DNA of 64,000 nt from the NCBI GenBank assembly GCA_964633115.1, contig CAZWEO010000002.1, positions 56,604 to 120,603 on the forward strand, in the 5' to 3' direction. Below, one piece after another: positions 1 through 7,445 of the stretch. A program made the position numbers and the translations under genes. This DNA comes from B30-G6 sp964633115 (GTDB lineage: Bacteria; Desulfobacterota; Desulfobacteria; Desulfobacterales; B30-G6). The notes beneath the pieces are model-generated. The model worked only from the letters and a program-made list of their open reading frames with translations, did no database searches and was not told where the DNA came from. Within the stretch, counting starts at the first letter, position 1, and every line of letters begins with the position of its first letter.

Positions 1-278
1 GTGTTGCCATACCGCATGGTAAATTAAAAGATTTGAATGCTATCACGCTTGGATTCGGACGCAGCCGCGAGGGTGTTGCCTTTGATTCCATTGACGGTAA
101 ACCCACCCATCTTTTCTTCCTTTTGTTAACGCCGGAAAACAATACCGGTCTGCACCTAAAAATGCTGGCGCGCATTTCCCGACTGCTAAAGCAGGAGCCT
201 TTTAGAGAAAAACTGTTCCAGGCTGAAACCGGCGATGAGCTCTATCAGGTCATTGCCGGCGAAGACGAAGAGTTCTAA
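1..278 (+). CDS. PTS EIIA (PtsN/fructose-type) domain protein, 5' truncated
   Basis: This is the C-terminal part of a phosphotransfer protein of the PtsN/EIIA-fructose family; the beginning lies outside the window. The open frame runs from base 3, and its fourth and fifth visible residues are in the motif IPHG, whose histidine (bases 15-17) is the phosphate-accepting residue of the family. The frame ends with a TAA at 276-278. Proteins of this family receive phosphate from HPr and usually act as regulators of carbon and nitrogen balance. It is followed by rapZ and a second EIIA, the usual proteobacterial ptsN-rapZ-EIIA order. The TTG at base 33 is not a start, because family homology continues upstream of it. 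Confidence 0.85.
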   Translation, partial: VAIPHGKLKDLNAITLGFGRSREGVAFDSIDGKPTHLFFLLLTPENNTGLHLKMLARISRLLKQEPFREKLFQAETGDELYQVIAGEDEEF

Positions 279-279
279 G

Positions 280-1149
280 TTGGAATCAAGCAAGATATTC
301 ATCATTACGGGACGTTCCGGATCAGGTAAAAGTACTGCCATCGCCGCCTTTGAGGATGCCGGCTATTACTGCGTCGACAACATGCCGGTGGTATTGCTGC
401 CCAATTTTCTGGACCTACCAGTCAAAAACAATGATAACCACTCCGGCTTTGCTTTTGTCATGGATCTGCGTGAGCAAGATTTCCTTTCCAGCTACGTATC
501 TGTGCTGGCATCCCTAAAGAAGCAGGGATACAGTTTTGAAATCATATTTCTGGAAGCCGAGGAAAATATTCTGTTGCAGCGCTATTCCCAGACGCGTCGC
601 AATCATCCGCTGGCAGGCGGCAAAAATTTGATTGAAGGTGTTCGAGCTGAAGAAAAATCGCTAAGTGGATTGCGGGATGAAGCCGACATCATTATCGATA
701 CGACCCACTATACAGTTCACGAATTAAAATCCGAAATATTTAACATTGTCAGAGAGAATGCCGATATAGCTCCCTTGCGTATCAATGTACTTTCCTTTGG
801 CTTTAAATATGGCATTCCCCATCATGCCGACCTAATCATCGATGTCCGTTTTTTGCCAAATCCATACTTTTTTGACCACCTGCGTGACCTGGATGGTGAA
901 TCAGAGCAGGTAAAACAGTTTTTGGCCGGCAAGCCTGAGACCCAAACCTTCCTCATAAAATACATCGATCTGCTTGACTATTTGATCCCCCTATATGTAA
1001 AGGAGGGCAAAACATATCTTACCATTGCCATAGGGTGTACCGGTGGCCGCCATCGGTCTGTATACATTGCCAGGGAAATATATGCCCACGTGCTGCGGGA
1101 AGGTCGCGATATCAAGGTTACTCATCGAGATATTGTGCAGGAATCCTAA
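280..1149 (+). CDS. rapZ: RNase adapter protein RapZ
   Basis: This is a RapZ (YvcJ/YhbJ) nucleotide-binding protein. The N-terminus carries a Walker A motif GRSGSGKS and the typical YCVDNMP segment; the C-terminal half contains the conserved IGCTGGRHRSV motif near residue 260. In enterobacteria RapZ targets the small RNA GlmZ for RNase E and tunes glucosamine-6-phosphate synthesis; elsewhere its partner is less certain. I chose the TTG at 280, preceded by AAGAG at a good distance, because it gives about 289 residues, close to the usual 284-290. An in-frame ATG at 235 would overlap the upstream gene by 44 bases and add 15 unconserved residues. It is probably translated together with the upstream EIIA gene. 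Confidence 0.93.
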   Translation: MESSKIFIITGRSGSGKSTAIAAFEDAGYYCVDNMPVVLLPNFLDLPVKNNDNHSGFAFVMDLREQDFLSSYVSVLASLKKQGYSFEIIFLEAEENILLQRYSQTRRNHPLAGGKNLIEGVRAEEKSLSGLRDEADIIIDTTHYTVHELKSEIFNIVRENADIAPLRINVLSFGFKYGIPHHADLIIDVRFLPNPYFFDHLRDLDGESEQVKQFLAGKPETQTFLIKYIDLLDYLIPLYVKEGKTYLTIAIGCTGGRHRSVYIAREIYAHVLREGRDIKVTHRDIVQES

Positions 1150-1452
1150 TTCAGTAATACCGGTTGTCCAAAATATGTTCCGATTGAATTTCATTTTAGC
1201 AAGAAAATAGGCTTTTATCCAAGAGTATCGATTTTTGAGATGATGACAACCGGTATGGTGTTGATTTCATCAACAAAAAAAACGAAAAAAAATTTGTGTT
1301 TCCGAATTTATGCCTTAATATTGACTAACCTATATCCAAAGATAATGTCCTTTCACATTTCAATTTTTCATCATGTCAAGGTGGATAACATGGCGTGAGA
1401 TGTATATGCGGGTGGACATTGCTTATAATCAAAACGTAAAATTGGACATACC

Positions 1453-1866
1453 ATGATTGGCATCGTTATTGTAACCCATAGGCAGCTCGGCGATTCTCTG
1501 ATAGACGCCGCACAATTTATTGTCGATTCAAAACCGGAGCTCATTGAATCCGTATCCATCGATTTAAATGAAAAAGTGGATGTTCTCAGAGATAAAATCG
1601 CTAAAGGCATCAAAAATGTACAATCGGATGAGGGCACCCTCATCCTGACGGACATGTTCGGTGGCACCCCCTCAAATTTGAGTTATTCTTTTCTTGAAGA
1701 AGGCCGCATCGAAGTCTTATCCGGCGTCAACCTTCCCGTTCTCATCAAGGCGATCAATTCACGCCCCGACATGGAACTCACCAAGCTTGCCGAGTGTTTG
1801 GAGGCTTATGGCAAAAAAAGTATCTCCATGGCCAGCGGCATCTTAAAGGGCAATAAGCGCAAATAG
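1453..1866 (+). CDS. PTS EIIA, mannose family (ManX-like)
   Basis: This 137-residue protein is a mannose-type EIIA domain. It begins MIGIVIVTHRQLG, in which His9 is the phosphorylation site, and contains the family motif TDMFGGTPSN near residue 72. No EIIB, EIIC or EIID partners are nearby, so a regulatory role or a link to HPr kinase-type signalling is more likely than sugar uptake; this is inference. It is separated from rapZ by about 300 bases of AT-rich DNA in which I see no gene, only an 11-bp inverted repeat (1158-1168 and 1245-1255) with a 76-base loop. gap follows 50 bases downstream, so the two may be cotranscribed. Confidence 0.88.
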   Translation: MIGIVIVTHRQLGDSLIDAAQFIVDSKPELIESVSIDLNEKVDVLRDKIAKGIKNVQSDEGTLILTDMFGGTPSNLSYSFLEEGRIEVLSGVNLPVLIKAINSRPDMELTKLAECLEAYGKKSISMASGILKGNKRK

Positions 1867-1916
1867 CATCTGCAAGTATAGCCATATTCATTAGAGCAAA
1901 TAGACAGGAGGAAAAC

Positions 1917-2921
1917 ATGAGCATCAAGATTGGGATTAACGGTTTTGGCCGAATCGGCCGATTGGTTTTTCGAGCGGCCTTAAAGCATCCGGATGTTGAC
2001 GTGGTTGCTATCAATGACCTGACGGACGCAGCCACCATGGCACATCTACTGACCTATGATTCGGTGCACGGCAAGTTGGATTTGGAAATTAAAGCCCAAG
2101 GCGACACTATTGAAGTGGATGGCAAATCCATCGCCTTTACATCCATAAAGGATCCCGAACAGCTCAAATGGAAGGAGCTGGGGATTGATATCGCGGCTGA
2201 ATGCACTGGTCTGTTCCGGGATCGCGAAAATGCGTCCAAACATCTGACCGCTGGCGCCCGCAAGGTAATTATCTCGGCACCAGCCAAAGATCCAGATATC
2301 ACCATCGTCATGGGTGTCAACTCCAACAAATATGATCCCAAGACCCACCACATCGTTTCCAATGCTTCCTGTACAACCAACTGTCTGGCACCGGTTGCCA
2401 AGGTTTTGCTTGAAAATTTTGGCTTGAAATCCGGCTTGATGACCACTATTCACGCCTATACCGGCGATCAACGGTTGCTGGACTTCCCCCACAAAGACCT
2501 GCGTCGCGCTCGAGCTGCAGCGCTTTCCATGATTCCCACTACCACCGGTGCTGCCAAAGCAGTATCCCTGGTTTTGCCGGAACTCACCGACAAGCTCAAC
2601 GGCTTGGCCATTCGGGTGCCCACACCCAATGTGTCCATAGTAGACCTGGTTGCCACAATTGAAAAAGACGGGGTGACCACGTCCGAAGTGAATCAGGCCT
2701 TGCAATCGGCTGCAGAAGGCGAAATGTCCGGCATTTTGGGATATTCAGAGCTGCCACTGGTCTCGACCGATTTTAATGGCACCGACCTGTCCTCCATCGT
2801 GGATGCGGCTACAACTTATGCCATCGGCAATATGGTTAAGGTACTGTCCTGGTATGATAATGAGTCCGGCTATTCCCATCGGATGGTGGATTTGGCGGCT
2901 ATGATGGGTAATAACCTCTAG
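1917..2921 (+). CDS. gap: Type I glyceraldehyde-3-phosphate dehydrogenase
   Basis: This 334-residue protein is a complete GAPDH, converting glyceraldehyde-3-phosphate, phosphate and NAD+ to 1,3-bisphosphoglycerate in glycolysis or the reverse in gluconeogenesis. It opens with the Rossmann motif INGFGRIGRL, has the active-site motif SNASCTTNC with catalytic Cys152, and ends with SWYDNESGYSHRMVDL, the C-terminal family signature. Length is normal. A strong AGGAGG lies 7 bases before the ATG. tpiA follows after 180 bases, so the two triose enzymes form a small glycolytic cluster, as in many Gram-negative anaerobes. Confidence 0.98.
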   Translation: MSIKIGINGFGRIGRLVFRAALKHPDVDVVAINDLTDAATMAHLLTYDSVHGKLDLEIKAQGDTIEVDGKSIAFTSIKDPEQLKWKELGIDIAAECTGLFRDRENASKHLTAGARKVIISAPAKDPDITIVMGVNSNKYDPKTHHIVSNASCTTNCLAPVAKVLLENFGLKSGLMTTIHAYTGDQRLLDFPHKDLRRARAAALSMIPTTTGAAKAVSLVLPELTDKLNGLAIRVPTPNVSIVDLVATIEKDGVTTSEVNQALQSAAEGEMSGILGYSELPLVSTDFNGTDLSSIVDAATTYAIGNMVKVLSWYDNESGYSHRMVDLAAMMGNNL

Positions 2922-2989
2922 GCGTAACTAGCCGTCCATCCATTCAAAAATTTTTAATTCTAAGATTGAAGATTAGAGGATTCGACACA

Positions 2990-3078
2990 TTAGGCTGTTA
3001 GGCTGTTGCTTTTTAGGCTGTTAGGACGTTAACCGCTGAACATCTAATAGCCTTACAGTCTAACGACCTAATAGCCTT
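2990..3078. repeat. Iterated AGGCTGTTAGGC inverted repeat between gap and tpiA
   Basis: The gap-tpiA spacer is made of the word TTAGGCTG repeated about three times on the left (2990-3027) and complementary words such as CTAATAGCC and ACAGTCTAA on the right (3042-3078). The two halves can fold on each other imperfectly. Similar word arrays occur at 18432-18484, 46460-46515, about 61345-61392 and 62983-63045. Function is unknown; a structured mRNA spacer, processing site or terminator are all possible. Confidence 0.7.
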
Positions 3079-3102
3079 TTATTAATTTAAGGAGAAGAAG
3101 AA

Positions 3103-3858
3103 ATGACCAACAGAAGACCATTTATTGCTGGCAATTGGAAAATGTACAAAAGTTGCCCAGAAGCAGTTGAGGCCATCGCAAAGCTCAAAGAGTTGGTGGA
3201 CGGTGTGTCGGCGGTGGATATCATGATTGCCCCACCCTTTACAGCCCTTTCCCAAGTTGCCGAGACCGTCGCAGGCAGCAATGTCCAGATTGGGGCTCAG
3301 AATCTTTCTTGGCATGACGAAGGTGCTTTCACCGGTGAAATTTCGGGGCCCATGATCGTGTCGACCGGATGTACACATGTGATTATCGGTCATTCTGAAC
3401 GGCGCCAGTATTTTAATGAAACTGATGCAACCGTCAATCAGCGTATTGTGGCCGCCATCCGACATAAGCTGGTGCCGGTATTTTGTGTAGGCGAAACCGA
3501 AACCGAGCGGGAAGCGGATGCCACCTTTTCTGTGCTTGACAAACAGCTTACAGATGGTTTACAAGATATCGCTTTGGAAGATATGGCTGATTTGGTGATT
3601 GCCTATGAGCCTGTATGGGCCATCGGCACTGGTAAAACCGCCACATCTGAGCAGGCTCAGGAAGTTCATCAATATTTGCGGGGACAGCTCGATAAGACCT
3701 TTGGCGCCGAGTTTGCGCAATCTATTCGGATACTTTACGGTGGAAGCGTTAAACCAGCCAATATCGCCGAGTTGATGTCAATGGCTGATGTGGATGGCGC
3801 CCTCGTCGGCGGTGCTAGCTTGGATGCGGATACGTTCAGCCGCATCGTAAAATTCTAA
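3103..3858 (+). CDS. tpiA: Triose-phosphate isomerase
   Basis: This is a full-length 251-residue TIM-barrel enzyme interconverting dihydroxyacetone phosphate and glyceraldehyde-3-phosphate. All catalytic residues are visible: Lys13 in GNWKMYKS, His97 in IIGHSERR and Glu169 in AYEPVWAIGTG. The phosphate-binding loop YGGSVKP is near residue 210. An AAGGAGAAGAAG ribosome binding site precedes the ATG. It lies in the gap-tpiA-secG order that is common in bacteria. Nothing in the sequence is unusual. Confidence 0.98.
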   Translation: MTNRRPFIAGNWKMYKSCPEAVEAIAKLKELVDGVSAVDIMIAPPFTALSQVAETVAGSNVQIGAQNLSWHDEGAFTGEISGPMIVSTGCTHVIIGHSERRQYFNETDATVNQRIVAAIRHKLVPVFCVGETETEREADATFSVLDKQLTDGLQDIALEDMADLVIAYEPVWAIGTGKTATSEQAQEVHQYLRGQLDKTFGAEFAQSIRILYGGSVKPANIAELMSMADVDGALVGGASLDADTFSRIVKF

Positions 3859-3966
3859 GCGTTTTAGATTTTTAGAAAAAATATTGATCTGCTCAAAAAG
3901 ATAAGAAACAAAATTTACCGCTTAAATCTTAAAAGCTTTTGATAGAATCGTAGAAAGCCCAAACCA

Positions 3967-4091
3967 GACGGTTTTGTAGAAGGTCTAAATTCAAGGCGTG
4001 CAAATTTTGTAAATATGAGGCGTACTATTTGTACGTTGATTGTTTGCGAAATGCAGCACAACACAGGAGTTGGATCTTGTACGAAACCGTC
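3967..4091. mobile_element. MITE-like element with terminal inverted repeats
   Basis: A 125-bp segment is bounded by GACGGTTTTGTA (3967-3978) and TACGAAACCGTC (4080-4091), which are inverted repeats matching at 11 of 12 positions; similarity continues inwards with scattered mismatches. The interior contains the self-complementary stretch GTACTATTTGTAC and carries no gene. It ends 22 bases before the secG start codon, so it has probably inserted into the tpiA-secG transcription unit. Its size, ends and lack of coding capacity fit a non-autonomous transposable element. Only one copy is in this window. Confidence 0.6.
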
Positions 4092-4113
4092 AAAATTTAA
4101 AACAGAATATATT

Positions 4114-4452
4114 ATGTCTTTAATTATTGTTGTTATCCACGTAGTCGTTTGCATCGCTCTGATCATGATCGTGCTGCTTCAGACCGGTAAAGGTGCTGAC
4201 ATGGGTGCCGCTTTCGGCGGTGGCTCCAGCCAAACTCTGTTCGGCAGTACCGGTGCTTCGACATTTTTAAGTAAGGCCACCACTGTGGCAGCCGTCGTCT
4301 TTATGCTGACATCCCTCATATTGGCTTATATGTCCGGGGATAAGGGTAGTAAGTCCATTGTTATGGATGCTGCGCCTATCGAGGAAAAGCAAACCGAGGC
4401 ACAGCCGGCTCCAGCAGAGCAACCAGCAGGTGAAGCTGAAAAAACCGAATAA
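4114..4452 (+). CDS. secG: Preprotein translocase subunit SecG
   Basis: This small inner-membrane protein (112 residues from ATG 4114) is the SecG subunit of the SecYEG translocon. It has two membrane helices (about residues 2-22 and 53-73) flanking the conserved cytosolic loop with LLQTGKGADMGAAFGGGSSQTLFG, of which the first part LLQTGKGADMGAAFGG is the family signature. The tail is acidic and rich in Ala, Pro and Glu. A longer reading starting at 4015 would add 33 residues encoded inside the MITE-like element and is not believable. It sits between tpiA and tRNA-Leu, a frequent location for secG. Confidence 0.95.
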   Translation: MSLIIVVIHVVVCIALIMIVLLQTGKGADMGAAFGGGSSQTLFGSTGASTFLSKATTVAAVVFMLTSLILAYMSGDKGSKSIVMDAAPIEEKQTEAQPAPAEQPAGEAEKTE

Positions 4453-4469
4453 AACCTTCATTTGATTGT

Positions 4470-4555
4470 GCCGAAGTGGTGGAACTTGGTAGACACGCTA
4501 TCTTGAGGGGGTAGTGGGGCGACCCGTGCCGGTTCAAGTCCGGCCTTCGGCACCA
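4470..4555 (+). tRNA. tRNA-Leu (GAG)
   Basis: The sequence folds into a class II tRNA. The acceptor stem pairs GCCGAAG (4470-4476) with CTTCGGC (4545-4551), the anticodon stem pairs CTATC with GGTAG around the loop TTGAGGG, giving anticodon GAG, and a long variable arm (GGGGCGACCC region) typical of leucine tRNAs follows. The T loop GTTCAAGTC is canonical, and CCA is encoded at 4553-4555. A terminator hairpin follows. Recombinase remnants lie directly downstream, so this tRNA has served as an integration site. Confidence 0.97.
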
Positions 4556-4564
4556 CCAATGATT

Positions 4565-4935
4565 TCAATTAGTTATAGAGCCTTTGCCGTTTTCGGTAAA
4601 GGCCTCTTTTTTGCCCTTGGTCACAGTTTGGTCACACTTCTGTAAAAATACCCCCATCATTTTAGCGGCATTTTCCATATCTTTTTTATCTACGGAATTA
4701 TATCGATCGAACATCTCTCTGGTGGAATGACCGGTAATTTTCATTATAACTGATTCAGGGATACCGGCTTTTCTTGCATTGGTGTTGAAGGTGTGCCTCA
4801 GATCGTGAAAAACAAAACCATCACGTTTAAACCGTCCATATGTAATTCCAGATTTTTTACAGGCTCTACGCAATGAAGCTCTAATATCTGATACCGGTTC
4901 GCCTTTATATTTGAATACGTGATTATGGTGCCTCG
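4565..4935 (-). pseudogene. Tyrosine recombinase (phage-type integrase), C-terminal remnant
   Basis: Only the C-terminal catalytic part of a tyrosine recombinase is left. Reading from about 4935 downwards, the protein contains a box II motif FHDLRHTF (His and Arg of the active site), then KITGHSTREMFDRYNSV with the second active-site His and the nucleophilic Tyr. The frame stays open upstream to 5302, but that part is the antisense of a second recombinase on the + strand and shows no family resemblance. The core-binding and N-terminal domains are therefore missing. It ends next to tRNA-Leu, the expected position of an integrase whose attachment site is the tRNA 3' end. Confidence 0.75.
4578..4612 (+). 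terminator. Rho-independent terminator after tRNA-Leu
   Basis: GAGCCTTTGCCG pairs with CGGTAAAGGCCTC across a TTTT loop, with one bulge and one G-T pair, and is followed by six T residues (4607-4612). It lies 23 bases after the tRNA and would end its transcript. The same DNA encodes the last residues of the recombinase remnant on the opposite strand. Confidence 0.8.
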
Positions 4936-5417
4936 ATATTAAACAGTCCGATGCTCCAGAACTGAAATCGATAAAGAATAGTGAGCAGCGAATTGTTCCA
5001 TTGCACCCCTTCTTGACCGAGGATCTACGTTTTATAGAATTTCGTGATATTGTCCGACCAAGAGGCAAGAATGCGAGGCTCTTTCCGAATCTCAAAAGGG
5101 TAAACAATAGGTGGGGCCATGGTCTTGGCAGATGGTTCTCAGAGTTCAAGACAAGAGCTGGCATTAAAGCAGAAAAGGGAAAAAAGACATTCCATAGCTT
5201 CAGGCACACCTTTATCAATTTCCACAAGCAACATGGTACTGACGAAAAATACCTGAAAGAAGTTGTGGGGCATGCTGGTGGAGCTTCTGAAAACATTACC
5301 ATGAGTCTATATGGAAAGCAGTTCGAGCCAAATATCCTTTACGATCTGGTAATTTCCAAGACCGAATATCCGCTTGACTTATCCCATTTAGAGAAAAATA
5401 AGTGGGTGCCAAGATAA
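4930..5417 (+). pseudogene. Second tyrosine recombinase, C-terminal remnant
   Basis: A second, different integrase remnant runs on the + strand. Similarity to tyrosine recombinases starts around 4930 (residues resembling a beta-hairpin ending SEQRIVPLHPFL) and includes TFHSFRHTFINF with the His/Arg box, then EVVGHAGGASENITMSLYG with the active-site His and Tyr. The protein lacks its N-terminal half. It starts almost at the base where the remnant on the other strand ends, so two divergent integrase genes have been fused at their truncated 5' sides. A TTG at 5001 could act as a start but would give only 138 residues, without the DNA-binding domain. Confidence 0.7.
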
Positions 5418-5490
5418 TATTAACTTGACAGCTCTCGCAGTGTTGTTATTTTCTGCTGCCTTTGAAAATTCCAGATTAGGAGTCAAGACT

Positions 5491-5649
5491 TTGAATCCAT
5501 TTTTTGTATCGACACTTCTTCGTATTCTTAGCAATAAACGCATCTGCCCATCGTGCGATAGAGGCCAGATCGTTTCTTCAGATCAAAGAAGGGAAACTGT
5601 GAACTGCAAATTCTGCGGATCAACCATACCTGCAAAATCAGCCGATTGA
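5491..5649 (+). CDS. Small zinc-ribbon protein of unknown function
   Basis: A 52-residue reading frame from TTG 5491, with GGAG 8 bases before, encodes a protein with two CxxC pairs (CPSCDRG and CKFCGS) spaced by about 17 residues, as in zinc ribbons. An alternative upstream TTG at 5425 would give 74 residues. It follows the recombinase remnant on the same strand and belongs to the same decayed island. No function can be assigned; small zinc-ribbon proteins often bind nucleic acid or another protein. Confidence 0.4.
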   Translation: MNPFFVSTLLRILSNKRICPSCDRGQIVSSDQRRETVNCKFCGSTIPAKSAD

Positions 5650-5750
5650 TATTTGCTTTGTGAAAAGCCGACAAGGATCTATGTTTTGTGGGATTCGTCT
5701 ACCGTCCGCTTGACCTATACCATTTGAAAAAGATTGTCATAACCCCTTTT

Positions 5751-6950
5751 TCAGTTTATAAATTGTTTTCTAACCATACCTTTCCCAACATGGGGCCAAA
5801 GAATTTTATAGTTGTTTCTTTCGTAGCGGATCCGGCCAGCAACAATTGATTTATGAACGTCCGCCTTTAAAGCCAGATTTAAGACATCCTTTATTTTGCC
5901 TGTTTTGCGTGCCGGATGATTATTCCACAGTTTGTTTGGGATCAAGGACTCCATGGCTAATTCGTCTGCTTCATTCTCTTTATCGTCTTGAGACCCCCTT
6001 AAATCAAGATTATCTATAATGCATTGGCCTTCTGCACTATGCACATGGCCTAATACCAAATGAGCCAGTTCGTGTGCGAGCGTAAACCAATAATTATCAA
6101 GCCTATCGTGTCTTAAACTCAAAGCAATAATTGGTTCACCTCTTTTGTTTATCAATGCGGCCCCATCTAAATAAGTTCCCTGAAAATGAGGCACAATAAC
6201 CAGTTTTATTCCTTTGTTCTGGAGAAATTCTCTGGCTTTAATCGGTCCATCATTTAAACCACTTAGACAAATTACCTTGGTGATAAAACCTTCATTGAGG
6301 ACCTCAGGATTAAATTTCACCTTGCACTCAATCTGCTCAGCCTTGGCAAGCACACCTAATATCCATGCATCGATTGCATATGGATCGTCCCTTTCACTGC
6401 ATCTGGCTCCCTGGCGCGAACACGCATAGTTCTGCTCTGTGAAATATAAGTCGGCACAAGCCATAGCGGCCAGCTCGCGCATTACTTCTTCATTCTGGGT
6501 TTTAGAGTCAAATCCGGCCACCCAACCACGGTCGACAATTTCTTTTACGGGGAAGCTGCCCCATTTGACATCTTCCCCATCAGGAGGGAAATTGATGCCT
6601 TCCGAAATTAGAATCTCTGCGGGGATATTCAAATGAGTGTTCAGTGATCGGATCATAGAGAGAGAAAGAGTTCTCTTGCCCCTTAGGACCTCAGAGACCT
6701 TCGAGCGGCTGCCAATGTAAGGCACGAGGTCTGCCTGTTTCATACCCCTCTGATCCATAACAAAGCTAATTGCTTCAATAGGAGTTGAAGGCGGGATAGG
6801 ATGGTTCTCTTTTTCGTATACTTCAACCAGGGTGAGCAGAACATCGAGCTCATCGCCTTCGGGAGTACCTGACTCAGCTCCCCAAAGCGTTTCAATACGC
6901 TCGATAGCCTCATCATATGCCTGCTCTGTGTTAACAGGGCGGATATTCAT
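5751..6950 (-). CDS. HigA-type antitoxin fused to an ImmA/IrrE metallopeptidase domain
   Basis: This 399-residue protein combines two parts. Residues about 1-115 resemble HigA antitoxins: an acidic helical start followed by a helix-turn-helix (QADLVPYIGSRSKVSEVLRGKRTLS). Residues about 240-340 form an ImmA/IrrE-type zinc peptidase domain with the active site HELAH at 293-297 and a downstream acidic helix (ENEADELAME) that supplies the third ligand. It overlaps the upstream toxin gene by 20 bases and has a GAGGTG ribosome binding site. It probably represses its own operon and neutralises the toxin; the peptidase may cleave the repressor part or another regulator, which is inference. Confidence 0.88.
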   Translation of the reverse strand: MNIRPVNTEQAYDEAIERIETLWGAESGTPEGDELDVLLTLVEVYEKENHPIPPSTPIEAISFVMDQRGMKQADLVPYIGSRSKVSEVLRGKRTLSLSMIRSLNTHLNIPAEILISEGINFPPDGEDVKWGSFPVKEIVDRGWVAGFDSKTQNEEVMRELAAMACADLYFTEQNYACSRQGARCSERDDPYAIDAWILGVLAKAEQIECKVKFNPEVLNEGFITKVICLSGLNDGPIKAREFLQNKGIKLVIVPHFQGTYLDGAALINKRGEPIIALSLRHDRLDNYWFTLAHELAHLVLGHVHSAEGQCIIDNLDLRGSQDDKENEADELAMESLIPNKLWNNHPARKTGKIKDVLNLALKADVHKSIVAGRIRYERNNYKILWPHVGKGMVRKQFIN

Positions 6951-7245
6951 GTTTCACCTCCGAAGGTTCTATTTTGTTGTAATCTTTATGCCGGCCAAAC
7001 CATTTGACAAATGCTACCTGGCGCCCAAAATCAAATGCGGCTATTAACCTAAAATGATTACCTTTGATGTTAAATATAACTCTATCCGGTGGGACAAAGT
7101 CCGCGCCAGGAAACATTTTCTTAAGACCGGGAAAATGTTCAAACTTATTTTTATTTATGAGGCTTACCCACGACCTCAATGCATCATCTGCTTCAGGGTA
7201 ACATTCTCTGTAAGCATTGATCGTTTTGGTTGCTATAATCCTCAT
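6931..7245 (-). CDS. higB: HigB-type mRNA interferase toxin
   Basis: This 104-residue protein matches the HigB toxin family (RelE-like fold). Visible landmarks are LRSWVSL near residue 25, FPGADFV, the core motif VIFNIKGNHFRLIAAFDF, and the C-terminal FGRHKDYNKI. HigB toxins cut mRNA on the ribosome. I chose the ATG at 7245 rather than an upstream start at 7305, because the extra 20 residues would be encoded by the promoter and operator DNA. Its stop overlaps the antitoxin gene, the toxin-first order typical of higBA. Confidence 0.9.
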   Translation of the reverse strand: MRIIATKTINAYRECYPEADDALRSWVSLINKNKFEHFPGLKKMFPGADFVPPDRVIFNIKGNHFRLIAAFDFGRQVAFVKWFGRHKDYNKIEPSEVKHEYPPC

Positions 7246-7301
7246 GCCAATTACTATATATTCCCAAAATGGGAATGTCAATAAGCAATCCCAAAAAGGG
7301 A
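7246..7301 (-). promoter_or_regulatory. higBA promoter with two operator palindromes
   Basis: On the minus strand TTGACA (7281-7276) and TATAGT (7258-7253) are separated by exactly 17 bases. The palindrome TTCCCATTTTGGGAA fills 15 of those 17 bases (7275-7261), and a second palindrome TCCCTTTTTGGGA lies just upstream of the -35 (7301-7289); the centres are 27 bases apart. The higB ATG begins only 8 bases after the -10 box, so the transcript is probably leaderless or nearly so. The palindromes are the likely binding sites of the HigA-type repressor. Confidence 0.8.
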
Positions 7302-7445
7302 ACATTAATCAACGCTGTCATGAAAACAAAAGGGCAAACTTCCTACACAGCTTGCCCTTTGCGAATCGTTGAAAATGGATGCTACTAAAGTAATTGGTGT
7401 CTAAATATAACTTGACGTCATTTCAATAATACCCTATCAGCACGC

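Noticed and set aside
1260..1275. GTTGAT-TTC-ATCAAC hairpin after rapZ as a terminator
   Set aside because: It is followed by A residues, not T, on the + strand, and the flanking T-run is on the wrong side for the minus strand.
4936..5302. N-terminal half of a 245-residue minus-strand frame over the recombinase region
   Set aside because: This part is antisense to the second recombinase remnant on the + strand and shows no family resemblance.
7329..7360. AAAGGGCAA/TTGCCCTTT hairpin between higB and the MFS gene
   Set aside because: The stem is real, but the loop is 14 bases and no T-run follows on either strand, and it lies upstream of both divergent genes, so a terminator role is not supported.
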